This document shows positions 6,769-14,034 of a DNA stretch of 17,631 nt, in pieces. The stretch spans positions 1 through 17,631 of the forward strand of contig JBNKLQ010000119.1 in assembly GCA_050292445.1 (NCBI GenBank), in the 5' to 3' direction. Under the pieces are notes generated by a model. The model worked only from the letters and a program-made list of their open reading frames with translations, had not been told where the DNA came from and did no database searches. Made by a program: the position numbers and the translations under genes. This DNA comes from Leptofilum sp050292445 (lineage in GTDB: Bacteria > Chloroflexota > Anaerolineae > Promineifilales > Promineifilaceae). The stretch's first letter is position 1. The number at the start of each line of letters is the position of its first letter.

Positions 6769-7725
6769 CTAACTTGCTTTCTTCACCTGTTCTTCAATCC
6801 AGGGATAGGTCTGGGCAATGCCATCCTTGAGGTAATTCCTGGCTTCCCAACCGAGGGAGTAGATTCGTTCGTTGCTGAAGTTGCGCGATTGAACGCCAAC
6901 TGGGCCGTCAATGTGCTTGATATTTATATTCTTGCCAGCTACGTCAGCCACGGTTTGCACCAGTTCATCAACGGTGATGTACTGTGGACAGCCGATATTA
7001 ACCGCCCCTTGCAAATCGGAGTGCATGAGCCGGTAAATGCCATCGACCATATCAGCAACATAAGTGTAAGAGCGAACGGCAGTACCGTCCCCCCACACCT
7101 CAATCGTGCCGCCATCTTCCACTTTGGCTACCTTGCGGCAAATGGCTGCTGGTGCTTTCTCTCTGCCGCCGGTCCAGGTTCCGTAGGGGCCGTAACAGTT
7201 TTGAAAGCGGGCAATGCGCACCGTCATGCCCTGGTTGCGCTCATATGCCTGGGCCATACGTTCCGAATACAGCTTTTCCCAGCCGTATTCGTTGTCGGGA
7301 TTGGCTGGAACTGCTTCTGCTTCTGTCATTTCTGGCTCGCCGGGCTGCATGTCCCGGTAAACACAAACCGAGGAGGAGAAAAAATAGCGCGGCACGCCCA
7401 ATCGCGAGGCGTGATGGGTCATGTGAATGTTGATCAATACGCTGTTGTGCATGATTTCGCATTCGGCTGAATGGATGAAGCCCATGCCGCCCATGTCGGC
7501 CGCCAACTGATATACTTCGTCAAACGTGCCGTCGCCCAGCGTTAGGGCCTGGATGCAGTTGGCTTCTTGGCGCAAATCGAGGACCAGGAATTCGTCAGCG
7601 GCCGTTTCTCGAAACTCGTGATTTTTTATATCAACGCCACGTACCCAATAGCCTTCATCTTTCAACTTTTGAACCAGATGGCCACCAATGAACCCACCAG
7701 CGCCACAGACAAGTGCAGTTTTCAT
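6769..7725 (-). CDS. GDP-mannose 3,5-epimerase-like NAD-dependent sugar-nucleotide epimerase
   Basis: An extended short-chain dehydrogenase/reductase of 318 residues with the NAD loop GAGGFIGGH at 8-16. Beyond the general fold it carries the signature stretches of plant GDP-mannose 3,5-epimerase: LAADMGGMGFI (74-84), SSVCVY (118-123) with Cys121, the Tyr147-xxx-Lys151 pair in YGWEK, GTWTGGREKAPAAICRK (182-198) with Lys190, and MWGDG-like VWGDG then RSYTY with Arg218. These match the cysteine, tyrosine, lysine and arginine used for double epimerisation of GDP-D-mannose to GDP-L-galactose and GDP-L-gulose. It is shorter than the plant enzyme at the N-terminus. GAGG is 6 bases before ATG. Its place between a nucleotidyltransferase-kinase and fucI is unusual, because this is a nucleotide-sugar reaction inside a catabolic operon. 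A different NDP-sugar substrate is possible. Confidence 0.82.
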   Translation of the reverse strand: MKTALVCGAGGFIGGHLVQKLKDEGYWVRGVDIKNHEFRETAADEFLVLDLRQEANCIQALTLGDGTFDEVYQLAADMGGMGFIHSAECEIMHNSVLINIHMTHHASRLGVPRYFFSSSVCVYRDMQPGEPEMTEAEAVPANPDNEYGWEKLYSERMAQAYERNQGMTVRIARFQNCYGPYGTWTGGREKAPAAICRKVAKVEDGGTIEVWGDGTAVRSYTYVADMVDGIYRLMHSDLQGAVNIGCPQYITVDELVQTVADVAGKNINIKHIDGPVGVQSRNFSNERIYSLGWEARNYLKDGIAQTYPWIEEQVKKAS

Positions 7726-7758
7726 AAAAAACCTCTTTATTGATAAAGTTTATGGGGA

Positions 7759-7808
7759 GGTTAGGGGGTAGAGACTGGAGATTTATCGTTAGTCTCCACC
7801 CCCTAACC
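7759..7808 (-). promoter_or_regulatory. 18-bp hairpin in the gap before the epimerase gene
   Basis: Arms GGTTAGGGGGTAGAGACT (7759-7776) and AGTCTCCACCCCCTAACC (7791-7808) pair with one mismatch around a 14-base loop. It fills the centre of the 106-base gap between the kinase fusion stop and the epimerase start. No T-run follows on the minus strand. It is probably an RNA structure separating expression of the two genes, or a dispersed palindromic repeat. Confidence 0.65.
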
Positions 7809-7831
7809 TGCACTCTAAAGTTTCCAAACAT

Positions 7832-8974
7832 TTAATCATGTTCCCGACGCGCCACAATGCGCACCGCATTTTCAATGGGTTTATCCGCAACTAAAATAAG
7901 ATAACCACCCCCACCCGCGCCGGATAGTTTCCAGCCCAGAGAAATATCTTTGTACTTCTCGATGAGCCGGGTCACTGAGTCGTTTATCATGTTGGGGAAC
8001 ATCGCAATTTGGGCTTCAAACGAGGCCCGCACCGAATGCCCCAATAATTGAATATCCTTTTGCTGAAGGGCCTGCCAACATTTTGTAGTCGCGTCAGCAA
8101 GTGCTTTAGCCTGCCTGGTGTTAATTTGTGTGTTAGCCAAAACGTCGTAATCAGCCTGACGTGGGCCTAGGGTTATTAGGTAGAGAGCATTCTCTAAAAA
8201 TTGTAACGTTAGTTCATCTTGTAGGCGGTTAATGTTATCTGGCCAATACTCGCCTTTATAATCTGCCTTAGCCAATCCAGGATAAACAATGCCAATAGCA
8301 TCCTGAGACCCTGATATTTCTGTTGTGCCTGGAGGATTGTCATAGCAAAAAAGAATCTTTGCTAGCTTCTGTAGATCGTCGATGGGCAGACGAGAACCCC
8401 ATAGTTCTATTGCGGCATGGCGAGTGCTAGAGGCCATCCCGCTACGATCATTAAAATCAATCGTTGGCTCTATAGAAAGCGTAATCACGGATCCTGGATA
8501 GTGTCGTGATACAAAGGGTTGATCTAGCCAACCGCCAGCAAGGTCGATACGAAAAGGTATTTGATTAATTGCCCGTAGGTCTGTCGTTGAACGAGGCGCC
8601 AAACCCGAATGAGGCTCACGTTTGAGAACGATATATTTTACGCCATGTTGTGCACATAGGTTTTGCTTGTCAAGTGTATTTCCATCTTCGTTAACTATGA
8701 AGATTTCTGGTTGGAGAGCTTCAAATTCGGATAAAAAATCCAGCATCCCCGAGCCTCTGGAAATGAAGGCGTCTTTTACAAATTTGACGGATCGAACCAT
8801 GTAAAGACGTTCATCTTCTGTGTTAATTGGGCAGCGTCCTTTTAAATCAAAAACCGTTTTGTCTGAGCCTAATGCGACGTATAGGTCCCCAAATTGTGAT
8901 GCTTCCCTAAAAAAAGCAATATGACCGCTATGAAGAAGATCATAGCATCCACTGACGAATACTTTTTTGCACAT
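7832..8974 (-). CDS. Nucleotidyltransferase (TagD/HldE type) fused to a compact GHMP kinase
   Basis: The 380-residue protein has two domains. Residues 1-135 form a cytidylyltransferase-like domain: FVSGCYDLLHSGH with the HxGH motif at 15-18, and RSTTDLR at 128-134 matching the ISTT nucleotide-binding motif. Residues 136-380 resemble a GHMP small-molecule kinase: motif I FRIDLAGGWLDQP (141-153) close to that of fucokinases and heptose kinases, a motif II variant SGMASSTRHAA (178-188), GSQDAIG (222-228) and glycine-rich motif III LSGAGGGG (350-357). Motifs I and II are only about 25 residues apart, far closer than usual in GHMP kinases, so a block of the N-terminal kinase domain seems missing. 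The likely job is phosphorylation of a sugar and transfer of a nucleotide to it, by analogy with HldE or Fkp; substrate and nucleotide are unknown. It starts 6 bases after the permease stop, so it is probably translationally coupled to the transporter. G+C is 44% over 8101-8400 against 60% over 5281-5400 in fucI. Confidence 0.8.
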   Translation of the reverse strand: MCKKVFVSGCYDLLHSGHIAFFREASQFGDLYVALGSDKTVFDLKGRCPINTEDERLYMVRSVKFVKDAFISRGSGMLDFLSEFEALQPEIFIVNEDGNTLDKQNLCAQHGVKYIVLKREPHSGLAPRSTTDLRAINQIPFRIDLAGGWLDQPFVSRHYPGSVITLSIEPTIDFNDRSGMASSTRHAAIELWGSRLPIDDLQKLAKILFCYDNPPGTTEISGSQDAIGIVYPGLAKADYKGEYWPDNINRLQDELTLQFLENALYLITLGPRQADYDVLANTQINTRQAKALADATTKCWQALQQKDIQLLGHSVRASFEAQIAMFPNMINDSVTRLIEKYKDISLGWKLSGAGGGGYLILVADKPIENAVRIVARREHD

Positions 8975-8980
8975 GACCCA

Positions 8981-9949
8981 TTAACTTTGGCGCCGGCGCA
9001 GCATGTCGGCATAAACCGCAAGGATTAAAATGCCACCAGTGACCACAATTTGCCATTCCTGAGGCACTGATAAAATGCGCAAACCGTTGGTTAATACGCT
9101 GATGATAAACGCGCCAATGACGGTGCCTAAAATGGTACCTTCGCCACCGCTGAGGGACGTACCACCAATTACAACGGCGGCAATGGCGTCAAGCTCATAA
9201 CCAGCACCCAGGGCGGGTTGGGCTGAGTTTAGCCGGGCGGCAATCAAGACTCCGGCCAGACCGGAGTAGAGACCAGCCAAAGCGTAAACGGCCGTTTTCC
9301 ATTTGTCGGTATTGACGCCAGAGAGCCGTGTGGCTTCTTCATTGCTGCCCAGGGCAAAGGTGTAGCGCCCCAAAATTGTTTTGTTCAAAATGATATGGGC
9401 CACAATGGCTGCGCCAAAGAAGATCAAAACTGCATAAGGGATACCGGCAATATCGCCCATGGCAAGCTGGCTAAAGGCGGGCGTATCGCTAAAATAGATT
9501 GGTTTGAGGCCAGAAATGACCAGGGCCAGACCTTTGGCCACGTACAACATCCCTAGTGTGGTAACAAAAGGTGGCACGCGCATTTTCGAGATCACAGTAC
9601 CGTTCAGCCATCCGGCCAAACCACCTGTTAGTAAGCCCCCCAAGATACCCACAGGAATCGGTAGGCCCAAGTTGGTGATGAAGACGCCGGTCATTACGGC
9701 CGAAAGCGTCATCACAGTACCAACCGATAGATCGATACCGGCCGTAATGATGACGAAGGTGACGCCCAGGGCCAGCACGCCGTTGACGGCCGTTGCCAAC
9801 AAAATCCCCACGATATTACTGAACTGAAAAAAGTTCGGCGATGCCAATGAAAACACCACAAACATCACAATTAACCCGGCAAAAGCCAAAATCTTTTGCG
9901 AGGCATCAGAATTGAACAAAGCTTTTAATTGAAGATTTCTAGTTTTCAT
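8981..9949 (-). CDS. RbsC-type sugar ABC transporter permease
   Basis: A 322-residue hydrophobic protein of the ribose/xylose/galactose permease family, with roughly eight to ten membrane segments. Family landmarks are the SPNFFQFSNIVGILLATAVNGVLALG region (about 37-62), ITAGIDLSVGTVM (68-80), GRYTFALGSNEEATRLSGV (about 193-211), which contacts the ATPase, and AVVIGGTSLSGGEGT near residue 260. One permease gene is normal for this class, where it works as a dimer. It lies 10 bases after the ATPase gene. The family imports monosaccharides; the fucose genes downstream suggest L-fucose or a similar sugar. Confidence 0.94.
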   Translation of the reverse strand: MKTRNLQLKALFNSDASQKILAFAGLIVMFVVFSLASPNFFQFSNIVGILLATAVNGVLALGVTFVIITAGIDLSVGTVMTLSAVMTGVFITNLGLPIPVGILGGLLTGGLAGWLNGTVISKMRVPPFVTTLGMLYVAKGLALVISGLKPIYFSDTPAFSQLAMGDIAGIPYAVLIFFGAAIVAHIILNKTILGRYTFALGSNEEATRLSGVNTDKWKTAVYALAGLYSGLAGVLIAARLNSAQPALGAGYELDAIAAVVIGGTSLSGGEGTILGTVIGAFIISVLTNGLRILSVPQEWQIVVTGGILILAVYADMLRRRQS

Positions 9950-9959
9950 TGTTTTGATC

Positions 9960-11504
9960 CTATGCTGTAACAGCAGGCGCTGCCGTAAGATTATCGTTTA
10001 CGATTGGTTTGCGTGCCGTGGCCAATGTCATGATTTTCTCTTGGTTTGCTTCGCCAATCGGCAATTCGCCCGTTATGCGGCCCTCACACATCACAATGAT
10101 GCGGTGGCTCATGCGCAAAATCTCTGGCAGCTCAGAGGAAATCATAATGATCGATTTACCTTGCTTTGCCAGATTATTCAATAATCGGTAGATTTCGCTT
10201 TTTGCTCCTACATCTATACCTCTGGTTGGCTCATCGAAAATTAAAATATCGGTATCAGCTGTTAGCCACTTACCAATAACTACCTTTTGTTGATTTCCCC
10301 CTGAAAGATTCTTCACTGCTTGCTCTGCGCTAGGGGTCTTGATACCTAAGTCATCAATGTGGTGTTTGGCAGTGGAGCGTATCATTGACTTGTTGATCCA
10401 ACCCAAAAACCCCAAAAACTTCCCCATTGCAGCCATCGCCACATTTTCTTTGACTTCCATGCCTAAAGCTAAGCCGTAACGCTTGCGATCTTCAGATAAG
10501 TAGCCGATGCCGTGCCAAACAGCTTGCTGGGGGGAACGAATATGCGCTTCCTGGCCCATCACGTAAATTTCGCCTGAGTCGACGGGATCGGCACCAAATA
10601 TGGCGCGGGCAACTTCAGTTCGGCCCGCACCCATCAGGCCAGCAAAACCCAAAATTTCTCCCTTCTTCAAGTTAAAGCTGATGTCTTGTAAGACCTTGCC
10701 CCGGTTCAGGTTTTTAACTTCTAATACCAGATCATCACTTATTTCTTCCGGCAGCTCGGGTTTGGCTTCAAAGATAGTTCGGCCCACCATCATGCTGATG
10801 ATTTTATCGGTGGCAACTTCGGCCGTTTGCACTGTGTCGATATAATGACCATCCCGCATTACGGTGACGCGATCAGAAATTTGTTTGAGTTCTTCCAAAC
10901 GATGGGAAATATAGATAATGCCTACGCCTTTTGCCCGAAGGCCTCGAATAAATTCAAAAAGGTCTTCGATTTCAGTTTCAGTTAAAGCGGCCGTTGGCTC
11001 ATCCATAATGAGCACTTCGGAGTTGAAAGAGAGGGCTTTGGCAATTTCCACCATCTGCTGTTTGGCAATTGTTAAATTGGAAACGCGGGTTTGGGGGTCC
11101 AACTTTAAATGCATCGTCGCGAATAATTCGGCCGTTTGTTTATTAAGGGCTGTTTCATCAAGGAAGAGGTTCATACTGCGGCGTGGTTCTCTTCCAATGA
11201 AAATGTTCTGTGCTAACGTCAGATGGGGCATCAGGTTAAGTTCCTGGTGAATAATGCTGATGCCTAAATCTTGAGCGGCACGTGGAGAAGAAACGTCCAC
11301 TTCTTTGCCCTTGAACAAAATGCGGCCAGCATCCTTGGCATAGATGCCAGATAAGACTTTCATCAGGGTCGATTTACCGGCTCCATTTTCACCAACCAAG
11401 GCGTGAACTTCACCAGCGCGCAGCTCAAAGCGGCATTGGTCTAATGCTTTAACACCAGGGAAGCTTTTATCGATCCCTTCCATGGAGACGAGGATGTTAT
11501 CCAT
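9960..11504 (-). CDS. RbsA-type sugar ABC transporter ATP-binding protein (two ABC domains)
   Basis: The 514-residue protein contains two fused nucleotide-binding domains. The first has Walker A GENGAGKST (38-46), signature region LTIAKQQ (144-150), Walker B VLIMDEPTAAL (164-174) and the switch His201. The second has the degenerate Walker A GLMGAGRTE (289-297, Arg in place of Lys) typical of this family, signature LSGGNQQ (400-406) and Walker B LIFDEPTRGID (421-431). It powers sugar uptake with the RbsC-type permease. It lies 105 bases after the binding-protein gene, with a hairpin between, and 10 bases before the permease. Confidence 0.95.
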   Translation of the reverse strand: MDNILVSMEGIDKSFPGVKALDQCRFELRAGEVHALVGENGAGKSTLMKVLSGIYAKDAGRILFKGKEVDVSSPRAAQDLGISIIHQELNLMPHLTLAQNIFIGREPRRSMNLFLDETALNKQTAELFATMHLKLDPQTRVSNLTIAKQQMVEIAKALSFNSEVLIMDEPTAALTETEIEDLFEFIRGLRAKGVGIIYISHRLEELKQISDRVTVMRDGHYIDTVQTAEVATDKIISMMVGRTIFEAKPELPEEISDDLVLEVKNLNRGKVLQDISFNLKKGEILGFAGLMGAGRTEVARAIFGADPVDSGEIYVMGQEAHIRSPQQAVWHGIGYLSEDRKRYGLALGMEVKENVAMAAMGKFLGFLGWINKSMIRSTAKHHIDDLGIKTPSAEQAVKNLSGGNQQKVVIGKWLTADTDILIFDEPTRGIDVGAKSEIYRLLNNLAKQGKSIIMISSELPEILRMSHRIIVMCEGRITGELPIGEANQEKIMTLATARKPIVNDNLTAAPAVTA

Positions 11505-11520
11505 GTTTTCTCTCTTCCCT

Positions 11521-11593
11521 CCACAGCATGGAAATACTGTGGCTTCTCGAATACTGATTCAAAATGACCTGTCAGGCTGTTACCCCTGACAGG
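11521..11593 (-). promoter_or_regulatory. Intercistronic hairpins between binding protein and ATPase genes
   Basis: CCTGTCAGG (11568-11576) and CCTGACAGG (11585-11593) form a perfect 9-bp stem with an 8-base loop just after the binding-protein stop, and CCACAG (11521-11526) with CTGTGG (11537-11542) form a smaller one nearer the ATPase gene. Hairpins at this position in ABC operons commonly leave the binding protein in excess over the membrane parts. The CCTGWCAGG core is shared with the repeats at 346-441. Confidence 0.6.
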
Positions 11594-11609
11594 CCATAAA
11601 GATTAAGGC

Positions 11610-12596
11610 TTATTTATACAGCAACGGTGCGATTGTTCCGTCATCAATGTTGCTAGCATCGTACCAGTGGAAACCGGTGTCGATTTCTTCCGGCAATGTC
11701 TCACCATCGAGGGCTTTCACGGCCGCTTCGACACATTTGTAGCCAATACCAATCGGGTCCTGGGTGATTGCGCCCGCTTCCGTACCAGCGCGGATAGCGT
11801 CCATTTGCTGCTGGCCAGAGTCGTAGCCAATCACAACGATCTCGCCTTCTTTGCCCATTTCGCTCACGGCATTCAGCACACCAATGATGGAGCCTTCGTT
11901 TGCGCCGAAGAAGCCCTTCAGGTCCGGGTGCGCCTGGATAATAGCTTTAGCCAGGTCGGTGGATTTTAGCTGGTCACCAGCGCCGTATTGAATATCAACA
12001 ATCTCGATGTCGGGGTATTCAGCTTCCATCTGATTGACAAAACCATCTCGACGGTCGATACCGGTGCGGCTGGTTTGGTCATGAACGATAACGGCGACTT
12101 GACCCGATCCACCAATCAGTTCAGCCATTTTGTCGGCAGCCACAGCGGCAGCAGCAATGTTGTCGGTCGCAGCGGTAGAAAGCGGAATGTCGCTGTCAAC
12201 GCCAGAGTCAAAGCCAATCACAGGGATACCTGCTTCTTGAGCGCGTTCTAGCTGGGGAATTAAAGCCTGGGTATCGAGAGCGGCCAGACACAAGGCGGCG
12301 GGGTTTTTATCTAGAGCGGCCTGGACCATTTCAACCTGCTTGTCAACCTGGGCTTCTGTTTCGGGGCCTTCGAACGTGATGGTTACATCATAGTCTACGG
12401 CGGCTTGTTCGGCACCGGCTTTTACTGCCTGCCAGAACTGGTGCTGGAATCCTTTCGAGATAACAGCAATGTAGGGTTTATCGGTGGATTCAGTACCGGA
12501 TTCGGCCGTTTCTTCATCACCACCACCACCACAAGCTACCAGTGCCATTACGGCAACTAACAGCCCCAGCAAGATTAAGGATAGTTTGGTTTTCAT
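11610..12596 (-). CDS. Sugar-binding lipoprotein of the ABC transporter (RbsB-type, periplasmic binding protein family 1)
   Basis: The 328-residue protein begins with a lipoprotein signal peptide: MKTK, a hydrophobic core, and lipobox LVAC with Cys22 as the lipid anchor, followed by a Gly/Asp/Glu/Ser/Thr-rich linker to about residue 40. The mature part has the two-lobed fold of ribose-type binding proteins: YIAVISKGFQHQFWQAVKAG, then a VDKQVEMVQAALDKNPAALCLAAL stretch, GIPVIGFDSGVDSD and the C-terminal AITQDPIGIGYKCVEAA. A lipid-anchored receptor fits a cell without a free periplasm. It captures the substrate for the transporter encoded downstream. GAGGAG lies 10 bases before ATG. The 182 bases upstream (12597-12778) contain no clear copy of the LacI-type operator, so expression may come by readthrough from the regulator gene or from a weak local promoter. 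Confidence 0.94.
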   Translation of the reverse strand: MKTKLSLILLGLLVAVMALVACGGGGDEETAESGTESTDKPYIAVISKGFQHQFWQAVKAGAEQAAVDYDVTITFEGPETEAQVDKQVEMVQAALDKNPAALCLAALDTQALIPQLERAQEAGIPVIGFDSGVDSDIPLSTAATDNIAAAAVAADKMAELIGGSGQVAVIVHDQTSRTGIDRRDGFVNQMEAEYPDIEIVDIQYGAGDQLKSTDLAKAIIQAHPDLKGFFGANEGSIIGVLNAVSEMGKEGEIVVIGYDSGQQQMDAIRAGTEAGAITQDPIGIGYKCVEAAVKALDGETLPEEIDTGFHWYDASNIDDGTIAPLLYK

Positions 12597-12750
12597 TCTT
12601 AAAAATCTCCTCTTTAACTCTCAATTTAAATCATATTGTAGATTGGAAATAAGCCAGGGAAACCTTAGCAGTTACTTCCAGTCCGATCGTTGAGTAAAAT
12701 TTCATATTGTTAAATCAAACCATACGCAGTGTCTCCTTAAATGAACTGAG

Positions 12751-12780
12751 AGGTAGCCTGTTTAGGCAAATTCTCTACCT
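12751..12780 (-). promoter_or_regulatory. Weak hairpin at the end of the regulator gene
   Basis: AGGTAG (12751-12756) and CTACCT (12775-12780) pair, with an inner GCCT/AGGC stem (around 12756-12767). The structure overlaps the regulator stop codon and has no T-run, so it would not efficiently end transcription; readthrough into the transporter genes is plausible. Confidence 0.35.
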
Positions 12781-13843
12781 ACCCATTTGACTTACTCGAA
12801 AAATATTTGCCCGCTATATTCTGTGTTGATGATCCGTTTAGGTTAGGCGGAGCACTTGATTGCCGGATAAATAGTTTCACAGGCAGAACGATTTCCTGGC
12901 GTTCGGCCGAACCTTCATTTAATAATCGCGCCAGCAGCAGTTGTGTTGCTTTGTAGCCCATTTCATAGGCGGGTTGAACGGCAACGGTTAAGAAGGGATG
13001 GGGGGTTATCGTTGCCGGGACATCGTCGAAGGTTACGAGGGATACATCTTCTGGAACCGTTAGGCCGGCCTCATCAATTGTTTGCCAGGCACCATTGGCA
13101 ATAAAGTTGTTAACCGCGACAAAAGCGGTGGGGCGGGGCGTTATTTTGAGCGCTTGTCTGGCCATTTCAGCGCCCATGTTTTGGCTGAAAGATCCCCAGA
13201 AGACATTTTCGCTGCTGTAAATTAACCCGGCTTCTTCTATTGCTTGGCGATAGCCTTCAACACGTTCCACGGAAGTTGAAATGTTTTGAGGACCAGACAA
13301 TAGCACGATTTGTTTGTGGCCTAACCCTATCAAATGTCGAGTTAATTGATAGGCCCCATCAAATGAGTCTCCTCGCACAATATCAACATCTACATTGGGT
13401 ATGTTTCGGTCTAAAATTACCAGGGCGATTTTTTGTTTTTGAATAAGACGCACCGATTCGGCTTTATCGCCAGCGGGAACTAATAAAAACCCATCAATCC
13501 GACGCTTGAGAAGCATGGTGAGATATTGATCTTGTTTTTTCAGGGATTCATCTGTATTGCAAAGAATGACGCTATACCCTTTTTCTTGTGCGGCATCTTC
13601 TACGCCACGCGCCAAAGTGGTCCAAAAGGGATTGGTAATATCGGTGAGAACGAGAGCAAGGGTGTTCGTTTGGTTAAAGCGGAGGCTAGGCCCAAGCATG
13701 TTAGGTACATAACCCAGTTCGGCGATGGCCGCCTCTACTTTGGCTCGGGTTGCTTCACTGACATAGCCTGAGTTGTTAATGACGCGGGACACGGTCATTG
13801 TGGCAACTCCGGCTCGTTTAGCAACGTCGCGTATGGTGGGCAT
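12779..13843 (-). CDS. LacI-family transcriptional regulator of the locus
   Basis: Taking the ATG at 13843 gives 354 residues. An earlier in-frame ATG at 13894 lies inside an operator and the promoter -10 region, and AAAGGAG stands 4 bases before 13843, so the shorter form is chosen. Residues 3-22 (TIRDVAKRAGVATMTVSRVI) form the helix-turn-helix, followed by NNSGYVSEATR; the effector domain from about residue 60 is a periplasmic-binding-protein fold (LALVLTDITNPFWTTLARGVEDAA, IDGFLLVPAG, DSFDGAYQLTRHLI, VSLVTFDDVP). The hinge reads PNMLGPSLR, with Gly-Pro where most family members have Ala-Arg. Two operator copies overlap its own promoter, so it probably represses itself and the divergent operon until a sugar binds. 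Confidence 0.93.
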   Translation of the reverse strand: MPTIRDVAKRAGVATMTVSRVINNSGYVSEATRAKVEAAIAELGYVPNMLGPSLRFNQTNTLALVLTDITNPFWTTLARGVEDAAQEKGYSVILCNTDESLKKQDQYLTMLLKRRIDGFLLVPAGDKAESVRLIQKQKIALVILDRNIPNVDVDIVRGDSFDGAYQLTRHLIGLGHKQIVLLSGPQNISTSVERVEGYRQAIEEAGLIYSSENVFWGSFSQNMGAEMARQALKITPRPTAFVAVNNFIANGAWQTIDEAGLTVPEDVSLVTFDDVPATITPHPFLTVAVQPAYEMGYKATQLLLARLLNEGSAERQEIVLPVKLFIRQSSAPPNLNGSSTQNIAGKYFSSKSNG

Positions 13844-13865
13844 TTTTCTCCTTTCTTGCGAAAAG

Positions 13866-13880
13866 TGATACGCGTAACAT
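13866..13880. promoter_or_regulatory. Operator O1 (degenerate copy)
   Basis: TGATACGCGTAACAT differs at two positions from the best operator copy at 14035-14050. It directly abuts and overlaps O2 by two bases and lies between the regulator promoter and its start codon. Confidence 0.5.
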
Positions 13881-13894
13881 GTTATGGGTAACAT
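13879..13894. promoter_or_regulatory. Operator O2 over the regulator promoter
   Basis: ATGTTATGGGTAACAT matches the reverse complement of O4 with one mismatch. It overlaps the -10 box of the minus-strand promoter, which fits autorepression of the LacI-type gene. Confidence 0.72.
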
Positions 13895-13920
13895 TATAAC
13901 TATTGTCTAAAGGTTGTCAA
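13893..13920 (-). promoter_or_regulatory. Promoter of the LacI-family regulator
   Basis: On the minus strand a perfect TTGACA (13920-13915) and a perfect TATAAT (13898-13893) are separated by 16 bases. This is a full sigma70-type consensus; the -10 box overlaps operator O2, and the leader runs about 40-50 bases to the start at 13843. Confidence 0.75.
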
Positions 13921-13963
13921 TACATTTTTAGATAAATTGTCTAAGCGATTTTGTTGTTTTTGG

Positions 13964-13991
13964 TTGACATCTGTAGAGCACATTTTATAAT
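13964..13991 (+). promoter_or_regulatory. Promoter of the divergent aldo/keto reductase operon
   Basis: TTGACA (13964-13969) and TATAAT (13986-13991) are separated by 16 bases, again a full consensus. Operator O3 overlaps the end of the -10 box and covers the expected start of transcription, so bound repressor would block the promoter. Confidence 0.77.
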
Positions 13992-14005
13992 GTTACGCAT
14001 AACAC
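13990..14005. promoter_or_regulatory. Operator O3 over the plus-strand promoter
   Basis: ATGTTACGCATAACAC matches O4 except for the last base. It begins at the end of the -10 box of the plus-strand promoter. Confidence 0.75.
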
Positions 14006-14034
14006 GGTGAAACGGCCGTTTTTTTTGAGATATT

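Noticed and set aside
6688..7470. 260-codon open frame on the plus strand
   Set aside because: Antisense to the epimerase gene and the 5' end of fucI; it crosses an intergenic hairpin and shows no family motifs.
7832..8974. Horizontal transfer of the kinase fusion based on lower G+C
   Set aside because: The sampled 44% is clearly below fucI, but a stretch of the neighbouring transporter ATPase gene (10141-10200) is also AT-rich, so composition does not single this gene out.
13844..13894. Longer N-terminus for the LacI-family regulator starting at 13894
   Set aside because: That start lies in operator O2 at the -10 box; the helix-turn-helix begins properly at the ATG at 13843, which has AAAGGAG.
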